Of a stretch of DNA of 64,000 bases, positions 9,568 through 20,535 are shown in pieces. Source of the DNA: Obelidium mucronatum (taxonomy: Eukaryota > Chytridiomycota > Chytridiomycetes > Chytridiales > Chytriomycetaceae); NCBI GenBank assembly GCA_025765595.1, contig JAIVFH010000035.1, forward strand, positions 124,001 through 188,000, read 5' to 3'. Each line of letters opens with the position of its first letter. Positions within the stretch are counted from its first letter, which is position 1. The translations under genes were made by a program, and so were the position numbers. The notes below the pieces were generated by a model. That model did no database searches. It was not told where the DNA came from and worked only from the letters and a program-made list of their open reading frames with translations.

Positions 9568-11650
9568 GGCATATCTCTCATGCTGTCTAGGTTGGGATTT
9601 TGCCACTGGTTACCTAAGACCTCAGGTGGTCTTTGGGGATTTCCTAAGTGGTGGCATGCTTCTGCTGAAGCTCAACAACTTCATGATATACACTGGCACC
9701 TGGTCCAAAGCTTTTATGGAATCCCTGCTACAACACGTCAGATGAGAGAATGCTTGGATAATCCTGTTTTTATGGAAAGGTGGGCTTGTTTTTAGTGATG
9801 TCTAATTCACCAGTGCGTTATCTTAGATTCCTGGCTTTCTTGGATACTACAGTTGAAACAGATCCATTTCAGGCTACATACACTCCCACAGATGATATTC
9901 CATCACCATGTCCTATGCCAGTTTGTAATGGAAATATTGAAGCAATTCCAATTGCTCAGGAAGCATTTCGCCATGGATGTGTTGGCCAACCACCAGTTCC
10001 CACATCCCAATGTGCCTCTTGTAGTAAGCTTTATGCTCATTCCCAGCTTATGACACAGTGTGTTTGTCAGTTGGCTGCTGAAAACAATGTTGATATATCA
10101 CCTGCTGCTATTGACCATTTTCGCTGCAGCCCTCCTCTTTTGGCATATGATCCTTCTAATCCCAAGCATGTCTGTCTATTAGCAATGGTTTTTTTGGATG
10201 TACAATTTCATTGGGCTGAGCATACTGGAGGTTGCTTCAAAATCACTAGCCGTACTCCACTAGCAATAATCTGTCGCTTCATTAAACCACATATGGCAAA
10301 TCTTCTGAAAACCTGTATTGATAAAAATACTGGCATTATTGAATGGTTTTGCCCTATTGGAAATGAGTACTTGAATCTTTGTAATGTTCATTTATCATTT
10401 TTGCTCAGGTTCAACTTGGATGAGCAGAGTCAAGAATTTCGTCGTGTCTCAGTCTATATTTGCAAATACAACACAAAATACTTGTCTCAGGATGAATTAC
10501 TCTGCATGCGTATTGGTCAAAATACCTCTGCTATTGAATCTGTGCTAGATGATCCATCCAATGCCAATCTATCTGTTTCTGATTTGTCTGGGAAAATACT
10601 GAACAAGATCTTGTACAAAATCACCAATCCTGTAGGAATGCCACTGACACTTTTATGCATTATCATTATTAATGGAAGTTTATATCTTCGAAGTCATGAA
10701 CCTGTTTATTGGAATGCCAAACAATTCTATGCCTGTTATCACCAGTTTGATTCTCCCGTGGGTGACAGAAACATTTTTGGTCCAACTCAACCTGCACATG
10801 CAGTGGAAGCAGAAGACATTGCGAGTGACTCTAGTGATTCAAGGGATTCCAATGATGGCAGTAATTTGCATCCAGCAAGTTGTGATGAATTTCTGGAATT
10901 TAGTTTCTATTCCTCAACTATAATTACTTCTGCGCCACCTCCTGCCGACGCTGCTATGACTGCAGAACAAGCGTCCCTTGCAAATGAAGAAGAAAACACC
11001 ATTACGATAAATCCTGCCCTTGATTTCTGGTATGGCCCTACTTCCTTGAAGTCTATGTGTTTTAGAGACATACTTGAAACCCAGCGTTTAGTTCAGGGAT
11101 CCCACAAGTCCAAAGAAATGCTACCACCTCACCACTTTCCTGCAAAACGCCATTGGGTTGATAACAAACAGCCTTGCTGCCTTGTGATACGAGGTCAACA
11201 AATTCCGTATCTTGAAAAACCTTTAATAACTTGGGAGGAAAAGGAATTTTATTCCTGGATTTTCTTATTTTTGTACAAGCCCCATCAAAACGCTTCAGAA
11301 CTTTTTTATAGACAGCAGTCGTATCAAGCAGCTTATCAAGAGTTTTTGGAAGATGAACTATGGCTGATTTTGTTCGAGATGCTCAGCCCCATGAAGACTT
11401 CAACAGAAATCACTATGAAAACTGCTATGCTGAAAAAGATCCTAACTATGAAGCTGACGAAACCCGAATTTGCCGCGAGCATCAATTAAATGATCCTACA
11501 ATCAATAATCAACCTGCTCAGTCATACGAGGTGGAGAATTTGTTGGATTTACAATTTGACATTCTTGATGATGATATTGGGTTCCATTTTTTATCTGAGC
11601 AGGAGGAAGATGAATCTCTTCTCCAGTCCCCAAGGTATGAAAGCCATTGA
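9536..11650 (+). pseudogene. Helitron Rep (HUH nuclease) domain, frameshifted, helicase missing
   Basis: Three frames together give a Helitron Rep region. LERRAQASKNLKAY (about 9536-9580) continues as GLWGFPKWW...LHDIHWHL, where HWH at 9691..9699 is in the position of the metal-binding HUH motif. In the frame 9780..11489, HWAEHTGGCFK...ICRF with a following KPHM at about 10210-10300 matches the conserved His/Cys block, and YICKYNTKY from 10455 matches the Tyr motif (YxxKYxxK). SHEPVYW (about 10693) and EEKEFYSWIFLFLYKPH (about 11238-11288) are further family blocks. One more shift near 11360 leads to MADFVRDAQPHEDF...CYAE. No SF1 Pif1-like helicase (GxxGxGKS or DExx) appears before or after 12 kb, so the element is 3'-truncated or non-autonomous. 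At least three frame breaks mean no single functional Rep is encoded. Confidence 0.75.
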
Positions 11651-12447
11651 CATCAACTTTTCTCTCCTATCAGGAATGCCGACATTCCCTCAAATGCCAG
11701 CATTCACAAATATGAAACATTATAAGAAGCGTTTAGAGGATCCTGGAGACATGGAGGCATCTGGATTGGAAGGAACTACCATGTTCCTCCAGTGGAATCG
11801 CAAAAACAAGATTTTACAGCTTCAGGAATGTTGCACTCCTGTTCCTTGGGTGGATTCATCTCATCTAGGACCTCCTGATATTTCTCAGTTACAACAATTT
11901 GCACACGCGCCAATATCTTACAAAATTTTGTCCCCCGAAGCACTTTGTACGCAAGACTTTAGATCTAATTGAAAAGATTGAGCTACCGTCTTATACTCCT
12001 GCTTGTATTCTGACCTCCATTTCATGCTTGTATTCTGACCTCATTTCATGAATGGAGGTCCACTCAAATTCGATATGCTCATCAAGCCTTACATCTTTCT
12101 TAGGTTTCAATAAATGTTCAATTTTTATTTCGTTCAATAAAAGGCAATTTAATTAAAAGCCAAAAAGGTTCTCGCAAGCGTGAGTTCTCGAAGGGTTGCC
12201 CCCCTGTTCAAGTATTGCCAAGTATTCAACACCACTCCTTTCCATGCAGCAATCTTCTACGGGCTTTCAAACAATGAAGAAGCCGCTGTTTCATACTCGC
12301 AGGAGTTGTACGATTCCTCTGCAATGGATTAGATTGTCAGTTCCTCATTTATTCCTTTTTTTCTATATACCAAATAAATACCAGTTGACAAAGATATTTG
12401 TTTTTTCCATCTTTTTTTTTGGTTTTTTTGTTAAAAAGTGGTATTAA
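11651..12447. other. Helitron tail / decayed sequence
   Basis: A 100-residue open stretch in a different phase (to the stop at 11972; for example CCTPVPWVDSSHLGPPDIS) follows a plausible short intron (donor near 11634, acceptor CTATCAG near 11675), but I cannot link it to a family. AATAAA signals occur near 12109 and 12136. No CTRR end with a preceding GC-rich hairpin was found, so the Helitron 3' end is not defined. Confidence 0.35.
12001..12060. repeat. short tandem copy plus inverted repeat
   Basis: GCTTGTATTCTGACCTCC at 12001 recurs, with a 2-base deletion inside the unit, at 12027. The 10-bp GACCTCCATT at 12012..12021 is a perfect inverted copy of 12051..12060. The segment could fold into a stem with a 29-nt loop. 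Confidence 0.7.
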
Positions 12448-13453
12448 TAGAGATGTGCCAGATTTTACCGCACATCGATCAACCCTAAATAAACGCAAAA
12501 TAACGATATATTTTTACCGTGTTTTATTGGAAATTATCGCTGTAGCGTTTCCTGATTTGATTATCGATAAAAAAAAACGATCCTGAAAAAGGTCTTCAGA
12601 ATTGACCTTCCAAAAGAAATTTTAGATTCTCCTTACTAAATAATAAGTTTAACTTAGCAAAGACGGAGAGAAAAAAGAAACCCAGAGATCGTAAAAAAAT
12701 AAAAAATAAATGGTAAATAAAATTTATTAAATATATATCTGAAACTAACTGCGCACAGTGAACAGACGCCATGAAGCTCAAGTCCAATCTCGAAGCTTGT
12801 AGATGAACAAGAAGGCGAAAGCGGCAAAAGCGGTGAAGGTGAAGCTGACATACCATCTTTGAAACTCACCTCACCTCACTAAACCAAACCTCATTGGTAA
12901 GTCACATTGCAGATACTTGAGAATCGCTAGTAACTAGAACTTTGTTCACATCCACCGCCGCTATCTAGTTTCCAGGTTGAAGAAGTGGAGTTTATGAAGC
13001 TGTCAAAAGCGATCCCTTCTGCGCAAGAAGAGAACTGCAAAAAGACTTCAAAGGAACATACCGCAAAGAAAAAGGACAATAGTTTCTAGGAAAAAACGGG
13101 TTTGTAACTTTAAGAATCAGACAAAGGAGACTTGGAATCTTTGCTGGGGAGTATGGGGGAAAGTTACCTTAAACATTGCATTAGTTGGCTTAAATGTGTT
13201 TTGGACCAAGCTGGATGTGTTTCGGTTGTGTCTTGGTGTGTTTTTTTGGCTTTCGCATGATAGCGATGTTGTACGATATTTTATCATGACAATATCGCAA
13301 AATAAAGAGATTATTGTAATTGATTATAAGTTTCTTTATTTATCGATAAATATATCGCAAGTTACCGATAATTACGGTACAGCTCAAAACATCGATGAGC
13401 AATTGCAATACAGCGATGTTTATCGCTATTTGAAAAAATCCGGCACATGTCTA
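12448..13453. mobile_element. 1-kb DNA element with terminal inverted repeats (MITE-like)
   Basis: The left end (TAGAGATGTGCCAGATTTT, 12448..12466) and the reverse complement of the right end (TAGACATGTGCCGGATTTT, 13453..13435) match at 17 of 19 positions. Both interior flanks are rich in TATCG/CGATA motifs, many as subterminal repeats (12500-12580 and 13255-13430). Internal frames are short, so no transposase is encoded. If the TIR starts one step inside, both ends are flanked by TA, as in Tc1/mariner insertions. The GATGTGCC-type terminus also resembles hAT ends, but no 8-bp target duplication is visible. I therefore call it a non-autonomous TIR element of undecided superfamily. Confidence 0.6.
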
Positions 13454-13498
13454 ATGAGCTCAAAAGTAACTCGGGACCTACTTTTTGATTTTATTGAA

Positions 13499-13631
13499 TT
13501 TATGGCCAATAATGAGTTTTGCTAAGCTACTTATGAGATTTGACAAAAAAGCTACTTATCAATAATCTGTTTATTGGCCAATAATGAGTTTTTTGAAATT
13601 ATTCCAATAAGCTACTTATGCATAAGTAGCT
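13499..13631. repeat. AGCTACTTAT array with a perfect 22-bp palindrome
   Basis: AGCTACTTAT occurs at 13525, 13550 and 13610, the last as the left half of a perfect palindrome AGCTACTTATG|CATAAGTAGCT at 13610..13631. The phrase GGCCAATAATGAGTTTT occurs twice (about 13503 and 13576). It lies just outside the right TIR of the neighbouring element and may be another element's end. Confidence 0.65.
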
Positions 13632-14108
13632 CGTCATAATTTCTCATAATTTTTGTTTTTTTTAGGTGCATAAATTTCCAAATTTTTCAGGGCTGAACAC
13701 GGCCTTATTTGTCTGACTCAAGAAACCAGTTTTACTGACATGATCTTGCATGGTACCAAGCCTCTGGCATTGGCTGCAGTCTCTTGGTCTCAAATCTCCT
13801 GGTTTCTGAATTTATTTAGAAGGCATTCTACCGAGCCTTGCATCTGGAGTCAGTTATCTTGTAGAGAAATCCATTAGCAGCATTTTTTCAAGATCAACCT
13901 CTTGGCAATAAGACTAGACAATGTCTTTGGTCTACTTGCAATGTTTCGGAGAAACTTTTGACCGATTTTTTGGTATTCAATAAACAACTTTGTTTACTTT
14001 ATTTAAGCACTGATATCTTGCGTGCTATTTCTCCTGTTCAGTACAGTATATTATAGAGGCCCTTTACTGTAAAAAAAAAATAACAATAACTTGGTTGTGA
14101 CTGCACTT
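13632..14108. other. boundary interval between transposon-rich and gene-dense DNA
   Basis: A short open stretch at about 13690-13875 (GLICLTQETSFTDMILHGT) looks protein-like but has no recognisable family and no start. The rest is AT-rich. AATAAA-type signals for the minus-strand gene that ends at 14109 are expected here, but I see no decisive one. Confidence 0.3.
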
Positions 14109-16328
14109 CTATTTTGAAAATCCCCATTTACCACCAACAACCTCACGAGCAATCTGCTTTGAATATGCATACACTTCAAGAACTGCTCTAACTGCCCAAA
14201 GATCTCCCACAGCAAGAACCCACTCTCGAATGACCACACCACGAACTTCCTCCAGCAAATCGACGCCAGGATCCAACTGACGACCAACACCTTCCACAAG
14301 CATAACAGCCACACCAACATTGGCAAAATCGCCTTCAAGCCGAACATGGTGGGTCCGCACCATACTGAATACTTGTCTCAAAATCCAAGAGAAGCTAACT
14401 GTTGACAGTTTGAGACTGGAATCTCGTATCCGATGTAATAGACCAGACATTTTATCTGTGAATCCATCAAAGTCAACAACATCACCACTGCCACTGGCTC
14501 CGTCTTCAAGCGAGGCACTGGCGATCCGCTGTCGTTCAACCAGAAGTGAGGCAACACCGTGACCGTCAAATTGCACAATTTTAACCAATAAGTCGTTGAG
14601 ATTCACGAGATTCTTGGGACTCAGTGTTGAAACGAGACCAGCGTCCAAGTAAACTAGCCGGGGTTGGTAACCAAGCCGATGTAACTCCAACATAGTTTCG
14701 AGAAACTCTCTATCACTCAGTTTCTCCAAGTCAGCTAAAGATTGAATCGAAGTTGGTAACTGTGTTGCTGAAGGTTCGGATTCCAGAGTCGCCGGTGGCG
14801 GTGGGACAAAACAGACTGTTATATTCCCAGGATGCAAATCGGCGTGACAAAAGTTATCCACTAGGAGCATTTTAACGAACGACCGCATTCCGATTTTGGC
14901 AAGTTGGATATCAAAGGGAGTTCCCGATACAGGAGGGCTGGATCGAAGACGGGCAGACTCATGAATGGGAAGCACAACAAGGTCGTCATTTTTAGAAATT
15001 GTATGAGGAACGCTGAGAAATCGAGAGATTGGAATTGCATCGATGAATTCTTCAACAAGAATGGATCGCGATGACAGAATTGGTTCCGGAAATATAACTG
15101 CGCCACCGCCGTCGCTGTTGGAGATTGACCAATCTTTAAAGTGCCTTCGGAACTGCAGCAGGTTGTTTGCTTCCGTTCGTAAATCTGTTTGAGATCGCAT
15201 CATGGCAGAAAACACTGCGACTTCATCAGGGAGAGAAAGCCACTGAAGGGTATTCGGAAAGAGGTACGTAAGAGTTTCAGTCAAGAATTTTAAGATGATG
15301 AGATCCTTGTTGATCGTACTGAAAGCGCTCGGATGCAGGACTTTTACAGCTACGATTTTCTGAGATTGCCGCAGCCTAGCTTTGTAAACCTTTTTGGGTT
15401 TTGGAGTTCAGCTCAAAACAAACTCCAAAGACTTCAACAAATTACTTGAGCAATAGCCCCGACTCCAACTGGAACCTCGTCGAACTCATCAAAGAGATCC
15501 GCAAGTTGCAACGATTGAGCATTTGAGTTGACGTGAGCATCGCTTCCACTTAAAACTACAACGTCTTCGATTCTAAACGCCCGCCTTGTCCAACCCATGG
15601 AATGAGGATATCCCCGATCTTGCAATTGCCCCAATATTTGACACACCTTCAAGATGAATTAGTGGAACTCGTTCCAATCAACTTCCAGGTTTTATTACCT
15701 CAAAAGAGAAAAGATCTTCTCTAGACGACGCGTATTGGGCTAATTTGATGAAGGCCGGGCCAGCCGCCTGCAACGACCATGTCAGGATTGACACAAACCA
15801 CAAGCCGCGCACAGGGGCCGAAGCGCTTGGATCCGACACGGCGACAGAAAACGGAGACGGCGCGTTGTCTGACGGCGCAAAGAGCAACATGAGGCGCGCG
15901 TGCAGCTTTGAGTTGAGGTACACAAAGACGGGAAAGGCGATCAGCGCGGGCAGAAAGACGAGGGCCAGCGACAGCACGCGCAGCACGAGCGACGCGGCGC
16001 GCTGCAGGCTGCGCGGCGGGTCGGCGTCGTCGCGGGCGTCAACGGCGGCGATGGCGATGGCGTTGGCGGCGTTGGCGTTGGCGTCGCTGCTGCTGCCGCC
16101 GCCGCCGGGCTCCGCGCTGCGCCGCTTCGCCGCAAACACCGCCGCCGCAACGCCGCCGACGCCCGCGGCGCCAAACAAAACCAGCGCCGAAAACCCGCGC
16201 TTCGCCCGCGGCAGCGGCGGCGGCGGCGGCAGACTCGCGAACCGACGCGCCGGCGGCGGCGCAAACACTGGCGCCCGCGAAAGGCGCGGCAGGCGCTGGA
16301 GGCGCGGCAGTCGTGACAGCATCGACAT
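14109..16328 (-). CDS. ADCK2-like UbiB/ABC1-family atypical kinase, mitochondrial
   Basis: Three phase-0 exons (16328..15699, 15646..15446, 15389..14109) give 703 residues. The N-terminus is Arg/Ala/Pro-rich and acid-free, like a mitochondrial presequence, with hydrophobic segments near residues 45-65 and 115-135. UbiB hallmarks follow: GPAFIKLAQ (near 190-198, the KxGQ motif with Ala for Gly), a LQDRGYPHS segment, the Ala-rich-loop equivalent VGAIAQVYKARL, VAVKVLHP (catalytic Lys), CHADLHPGN (near 460, catalytic Asp/Asn) and YLDAGLV in place of DFG. The family binds ATP and supports coenzyme Q and lipid metabolism in the mitochondrial inner membrane. The overall arrangement and length suggest the ADCK2-type clade. 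The first exon is extremely GC-rich. It diverges from TBCC, with 27 bp between start codons. Confidence 0.85.
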
Positions 16329-16355
16329 TATTAATAAATATATTCAGAAAGCAAA
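16329..16355. promoter_or_regulatory. 27-bp divergent spacer between start codons (ADCK-like / TBCC)
   Basis: The whole interval between the two opposing ATGs is AT-rich and contains TTAATAAATATATT. The 5' UTRs and core promoters of both genes must overlap here or extend into each other's coding sequence, unless upstream non-coding exons exist. Confidence 0.6.
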
Positions 16356-17508
16356 ATGGATGTTCAAACAAGCATCACCGATTTCACGCGCAAGTTTGAC
16401 GCCGAATACGCTGAAATTGCATCTCTTGCGGATCAGGGAACAAACAAACCGGAAGTTCTCACACGCCTAGCAACCCTGGAGAAGGCTGTCTCAGATGCCC
16501 AACTGTTCCTCCCAGCATACGATGTGCGGCGGTGCATCCAAGTCAGTTAATATAATTGTGCATCTGCGTAAGGGAGGGGGGAGAAACGACCTAACTAGCA
16601 TTTTGGCAGATGATTGGCGATTTGAATTCAAAGTTAGTGCTTGACAAGAACAAGAGTCGTCCAAAGTTCTCCTTCTCCAGCAAAGCAAAGAAATCGAATG
16701 TCCAATCAAAACCAGAAGAAAGTCCGCAAGTGCCTAACGCCGATGTGATTCTTGAAACAGCGCCCAAGCGCCAGGAATTCGCTCCTCCACCATCAGCCAC
16801 GGTCTATACAAACTTATCGAATACCCTTCTTCGTCCAAAAATAGCAAACAATGCATCCGAAGTCTATTTATCTAATATCACATGTTGTATCGTGGATTTA
16901 CGGGTCATTACTCCAACTGGAGCTGTTCACATCAAGAATGTATCCAACTGTATTATTCTTTGTGGAGGAATCAAAGGCTCGGTTTTAATTGATGGAATGA
17001 AGGATTCGGTACTGGTTGCTGCTTGCCGACAGGTTTGAGATTATATTTTTCGAGTGGAAAGCAAGCTCTAATTTTTTTCAAAAAGTTCCGAATGCATAAC
17101 TCTACAACATCCCGAATTTTGTTACACGTTTCATCGAACCCAATTATTGAAGACTGCAATCAGTTGGTTATTGGCCCGTACACGAGCACGACAGTCATAG
17201 ATCAAAAAACGGATTCGAATGCAATTGCGGAAAATGTAAATAATGAGAGTAATGCCGCTATTATTCCAGACTGGTTGGAGATTGTTAAAAGAGCAGAACT
17301 CAGTGAGGACGAGGGCTGTGCAGGGCGATGGGGCAAGGTCGATGATTTCAACTGGTTGCGCAGTACTGAATCTCCGCATTGGAGGAAAGTTGTTTCGGTT
17401 GAATCGTTGGAATCAAATAGTGAATTGTCAGTATATATTTGTGACGGCGATGATGGACAGCGTATGGAGGCAGTAGCTGAGGCCTGCAGAGTGAAATTTG
17501 CAATTTGA
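16356..17508 (+). CDS. TBCC: tubulin-folding cofactor C
   Basis: Exons 16356..16541, 16610..17032 and 17086..17508 join in phase 0 to 343 residues. The N-terminal 60 residues form a charged helical bundle (TBCC N-terminal, spectrin-like, FTRKFDAEYAEI). A Ser/Lys linker follows. The C-terminal half is the beta-helical C-CAP/TBCC domain: YLSNITCCIVDLR, then VLVAACRQFRMHNST, where the Arg of QFRMH is the arginine-finger position that stimulates GTP hydrolysis by beta-tubulin in the TBC-D/E/C complex. The domain ends with DDFNWLRSTESPHWR. The role is the final step of alpha/beta-tubulin heterodimer release in the cytosol. The length matches the family (about 340 residues). The start is the first ATG after the divergent spacer. 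Confidence 0.92.
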
Positions 17509-17670
17509 ATAAACGAGTTTTCATGAAGCAACAAATTTTTCGGGAAAAAAATTTTTCTCCTTTTTTTTTTCTTTAATATTTTCTCTGCAAATAAAAGGCA
17601 AATAAACATACTCTTCTCAACCTCGGCTATGAACACATCACTCTAATGCCCCTCCCCCCCACAAAACAAG

Positions 17671-17694
17671 CACACACACACACACACACACACA
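17671..17694. repeat. (CA)12 microsatellite
   Basis: Uninterrupted CACACA... from 17671 to 17694, in the 213-bp interval between the convergent stops of TBCC and the zinc-finger gene, followed by an A-rich stretch and a shorter CA run near 17705. Confidence 0.95.
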
Positions 17695-17721
17695 AAAAAA
17701 CAAAACACACACAATTGTCCT

Positions 17722-18310
17722 TCACATTTCCCCATGATCCATCTTACAATGTCTCTTCAACGCGTCAGCACGCATGAAACTCTTTGGACACTGCATACAC
17801 TTGTGTGGCTTCTCATTCGTATGCAACCGCATATGACGCGTCAAATCATGATTCCTTTGAAACGCCAAATTGCAGTACCCGCAAATAAAGGGGCGATCCG
17901 CTTTATGACTGACAGCGTGACTTTTCAATTTCTGTGCTCGGTCAAAAACTTTGCCGCAGTTTGGCTCGGAACAGACGAAATGGCCTTTTGATGACGAGCC
18001 ACCTCCAGAAGATCCTGGGATTCCACTACCTCCGCCGCCGCCGCCGCCGCCGCCGCCGCTGCCCCCACCATTGCTGCTGCCAATGTGGGAGGAAATGTTT
18101 GGATTCGAAAGGGTCGACATTGTTGGGCTGGCGCCGCTGGTTCCTGGGTGAGAGTATTGTTGGTGGTAACTTGCCTGTGAAGCCATGCTCAAGGCACTGG
18201 AATCGTCATCTTCGTAACCCCGAGGAGGAACATATAATTGCTGTTGCCCTTGGTGTTGTTGGTATTGCTGGTTGTGGTGGGGCGGCCCTTGGTGTTGGGA
18301 TGGATGGTAG

Positions 18311-18347
<37 letters not shown>

Positions 18348-20062
18348 GGTGTTGTTGCGACATTCCATATTCACGAACAGCAGTATCTTTCTTGATATCA
18401 TCGAGAACGCTCAGCAAAGCAAAGTTGTTTGCGACTTGGGATTGTGGAGCGCTTCCGCTGTGTGAACTGGAATTGTGTTGTTCGTCGTAAAATTGGCGAG
18501 ATTCCTGGAGACGAGCAGAGTAAGGGGCATCGTATGAATATGGCATCTATATTAAGAAGGTGGTAAGTCCAAAAACAAAAAATAGCCAACAAAACACCAA
18601 CCGAAGTGTATTTCAATCTTGGAGGAACTCTCGACGGCATAGAAGACTTTTGGTAGAACGAAACTGAGCCATATGTACTCGGAGTCCCAACATCTGAGCC
18701 AGTTGACATTTCTTGTTGTTGCTGGAACGAGTCACTTCCACTCATCAAGTATGGAGCTGGAGTCGAATACCCAACATCGACACCAGTAGCACCATAGCCC
18801 GAATGTTGTTGTTGCTCCTGCTGTTGCATACCTAATGATCCTGGCATACCGTTTGCAGCAATGACGTGATCATCGTCATCATCTTCTTCTTCCCGATTAC
18901 TGCTCAAGAATTTGTTCCACTTCTCACTTGGGTTTTCCAGCAATCCATCCCCATTGACGGAATTTTGTTGTTGCGATTCCTGTGTCTGGTAGCTCATGAT
19001 TGCAGAGTTCCCGCCCACGGCTGGAAGCATTCCATTTGCACCCAACAATCCAGAAGAAAGAGGTAGAGTTCCCAGTGTATTTGGGCCCAGTTGGGCGAAT
19101 TGCTGCTGCGACTGGTGGGGAGTTGGTTGCTGCGAATATGAGATTCCAAAATCTTGTGAGGGGGGTGGCAAAGGCAGATTCGGCATTGGTAGAGTCATAG
19201 TTTGATTCTCCATTTGATAGAACTGAGGTTGCTGAAACTGCTGTGCTTGGTGTTGATGGAGCGGAGGAGTGTTTGTGAACTGCGGATTTGGCAGAGCGAA
19301 AGACTGCATGTCTTGTTGTGTTTGTTGTTGAGCGGATTGCTGATACTGATACTGCACGCTCGAATCGAGTGCCTGGGGCTGTTGGTACGAAGACGACATT
19401 TGAAGTGGCAATTGCATTGGCAAGGATGACATTGACATGGACATCGGCATTTGATGTTGTTGTTGCTGTTGTTGCTGCTGCTGTTGCGGTTGTTGTTGTA
19501 CTTGTTGCTGCTGCTGTTGTTGTTGGGGGTGGGTGGTCGTAGACAGCATTTGGCTTTGTCTGGATCGAATTTGAGCTTGCGCCTTGGCCAACGCAAGGGC
19601 TTGCGCTTGAGCAATGTTTTGGGCATTGCCGATATTCGATGCCGACTCTGAAGGATGGATAGATGAGTTTGGCGAGTATGGGCGTTGGGGAGCCTGGGGG
19701 TAAGCTTCTGCAAACGACTGTCCACTATATCCGTTTCCATGAGCTTGCGTTTGCGGTGGACCCATGGCAGTGCTGTAATGCTGTTGCTGCTGCTGCTGTT
19801 GTTGCTGCTGCTGCTGCTGGTGCTGATACTGTTGGTACTGGTGGGGTTCGTGTTGTTGTCTGTGTTGGTCCATTACAGCCATCAACACTTCTTGGTGAGT
19901 CGGTTGACTGACTTGCGTAGAGTCACTGCTGCCATTCATCTGCTGCTGTTCAATAATATGCAGTCGAATACCTGTGTTTAAGTGTGACAGGGAGTTAGCT
20001 ACTTTTGTCACAGCTTGTTGAATCGAATGTGATCTAGCTGGTCGCCGGTAGGCCATGATCAT
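17722..20062 (-). CDS. C2H2 zinc-finger transcription factor, polyglutamine-rich (Crz1-like fingers)
   Basis: Exons 20062..18602 and 18546..17722 join in phase 0 across a 55-nt intron to 761 residues. Residues 1-670 are low-complexity Gln/Ser/Asn/Pro with several long glutamine runs (CAG/CAA on the minus strand, as at 18310-18350, 19455-19530 and 19780-19820) and a glycine run near 18030-18060. The C-terminal 87 residues hold three C2H2 fingers: CSEPNC...H3H, CGYC...HMRLH and CMQC...HCKMDH, with FMRADALKRH in the last finger, similar to the FAR-DAL-RH finger of the calcineurin-responsive factor Crz1. It is presumably a nuclear activator with a large disordered activation region. The start is the first ATG of the open frame (another ATG lies two codons on), and upstream exons cannot be excluded. 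Assignment to Crz1 is inference from the finger pattern only. Confidence 0.8.
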
Positions 20063-20535
20063 CGGTGCCGCAGCGTCCTCCCGTGGCTTGAGCGTGCGGG
20101 GTGTGTGGGACCCAAGCCTCAGGATTTACCTTGCGACAAGCTGTGAGATTGGTGCAAGCCTTTGCGGATTTGGTGACAGATTCCAAAGCCCAAAAAAAGG
20201 GATGGGGCAGAACGTGAAACAGAAAAATTCTCTGAGGGTGGCAACGCACCCCCCCGATTCCTTTAGCCAAGAAAAGAATATTGGATAGAACATGCACTAA
20301 TTCAAAGGCACACGGCCAGGCAATTGCTCCTTAAGAAATGCCAATTAATTGTACACACTGGAAACATAGAATTTGCTTCGTTGAAGCATCCGTCATGAAG
20401 AAAAAAAGGCCCCAAACAAGTGTTGATTTACTCATGATCCTTGAAACGATAGTTACATTATCCTCTATTATCCTGGCATGTTTTTTTTTTTTTTTTTTTT
20501 AATTTTACTTTTCGTGTTGTTTCAAGTTGGCGAAG
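20063..20535. promoter_or_regulatory. divergent intergenic region, zinc-finger gene / TSR2
   Basis: 473 bp between opposing start codons. It contains a poly-T run of about 22 near 20479-20500 and a CCCCCC tract near 20250. A minus-strand open frame (20297..20034) crosses into the zinc-finger gene's start in another phase. It has a GTAAAT donor-like site near 20130, so it could be a 5' non-coding exon, but I cannot support a coding role. Confidence 0.35.

Noticed and set aside
9720..9850. Apparent deletion of the HUH motif from the Helitron Rep
   Set aside because: At first I could not find the HxH block. Reading the frame that starts near 9580 shows LHDIHWHL in the right place between conserved blocks, so the motif is present, only in another phase.
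13196..13525. 109-residue plus-strand open frame inside the TIR element
   Set aside because: AT-rich composition with TATCG repeats translated by chance, no transposase motif, and it runs through the terminal repeat.
15745..16470. 241-residue plus-strand open frame opposite the ADCK-like first exon
   Set aside because: GC-rich DNA lacks stops by chance. The minus strand carries the family motifs and intron phases.
19195..19740. 181-residue minus-strand open frame, and overlapping frames on both strands in 17.9-19.9 kb
   Set aside because: They are shadows of the CAG-repeat coding sequence of the zinc-finger gene; repeats keep all frames open.
20034..20297. Minus-strand open frame as an upstream coding exon of the zinc-finger gene
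   Set aside because: No phase-consistent join that keeps the downstream ATG context. It may be a UTR exon, but coding is unsupported.
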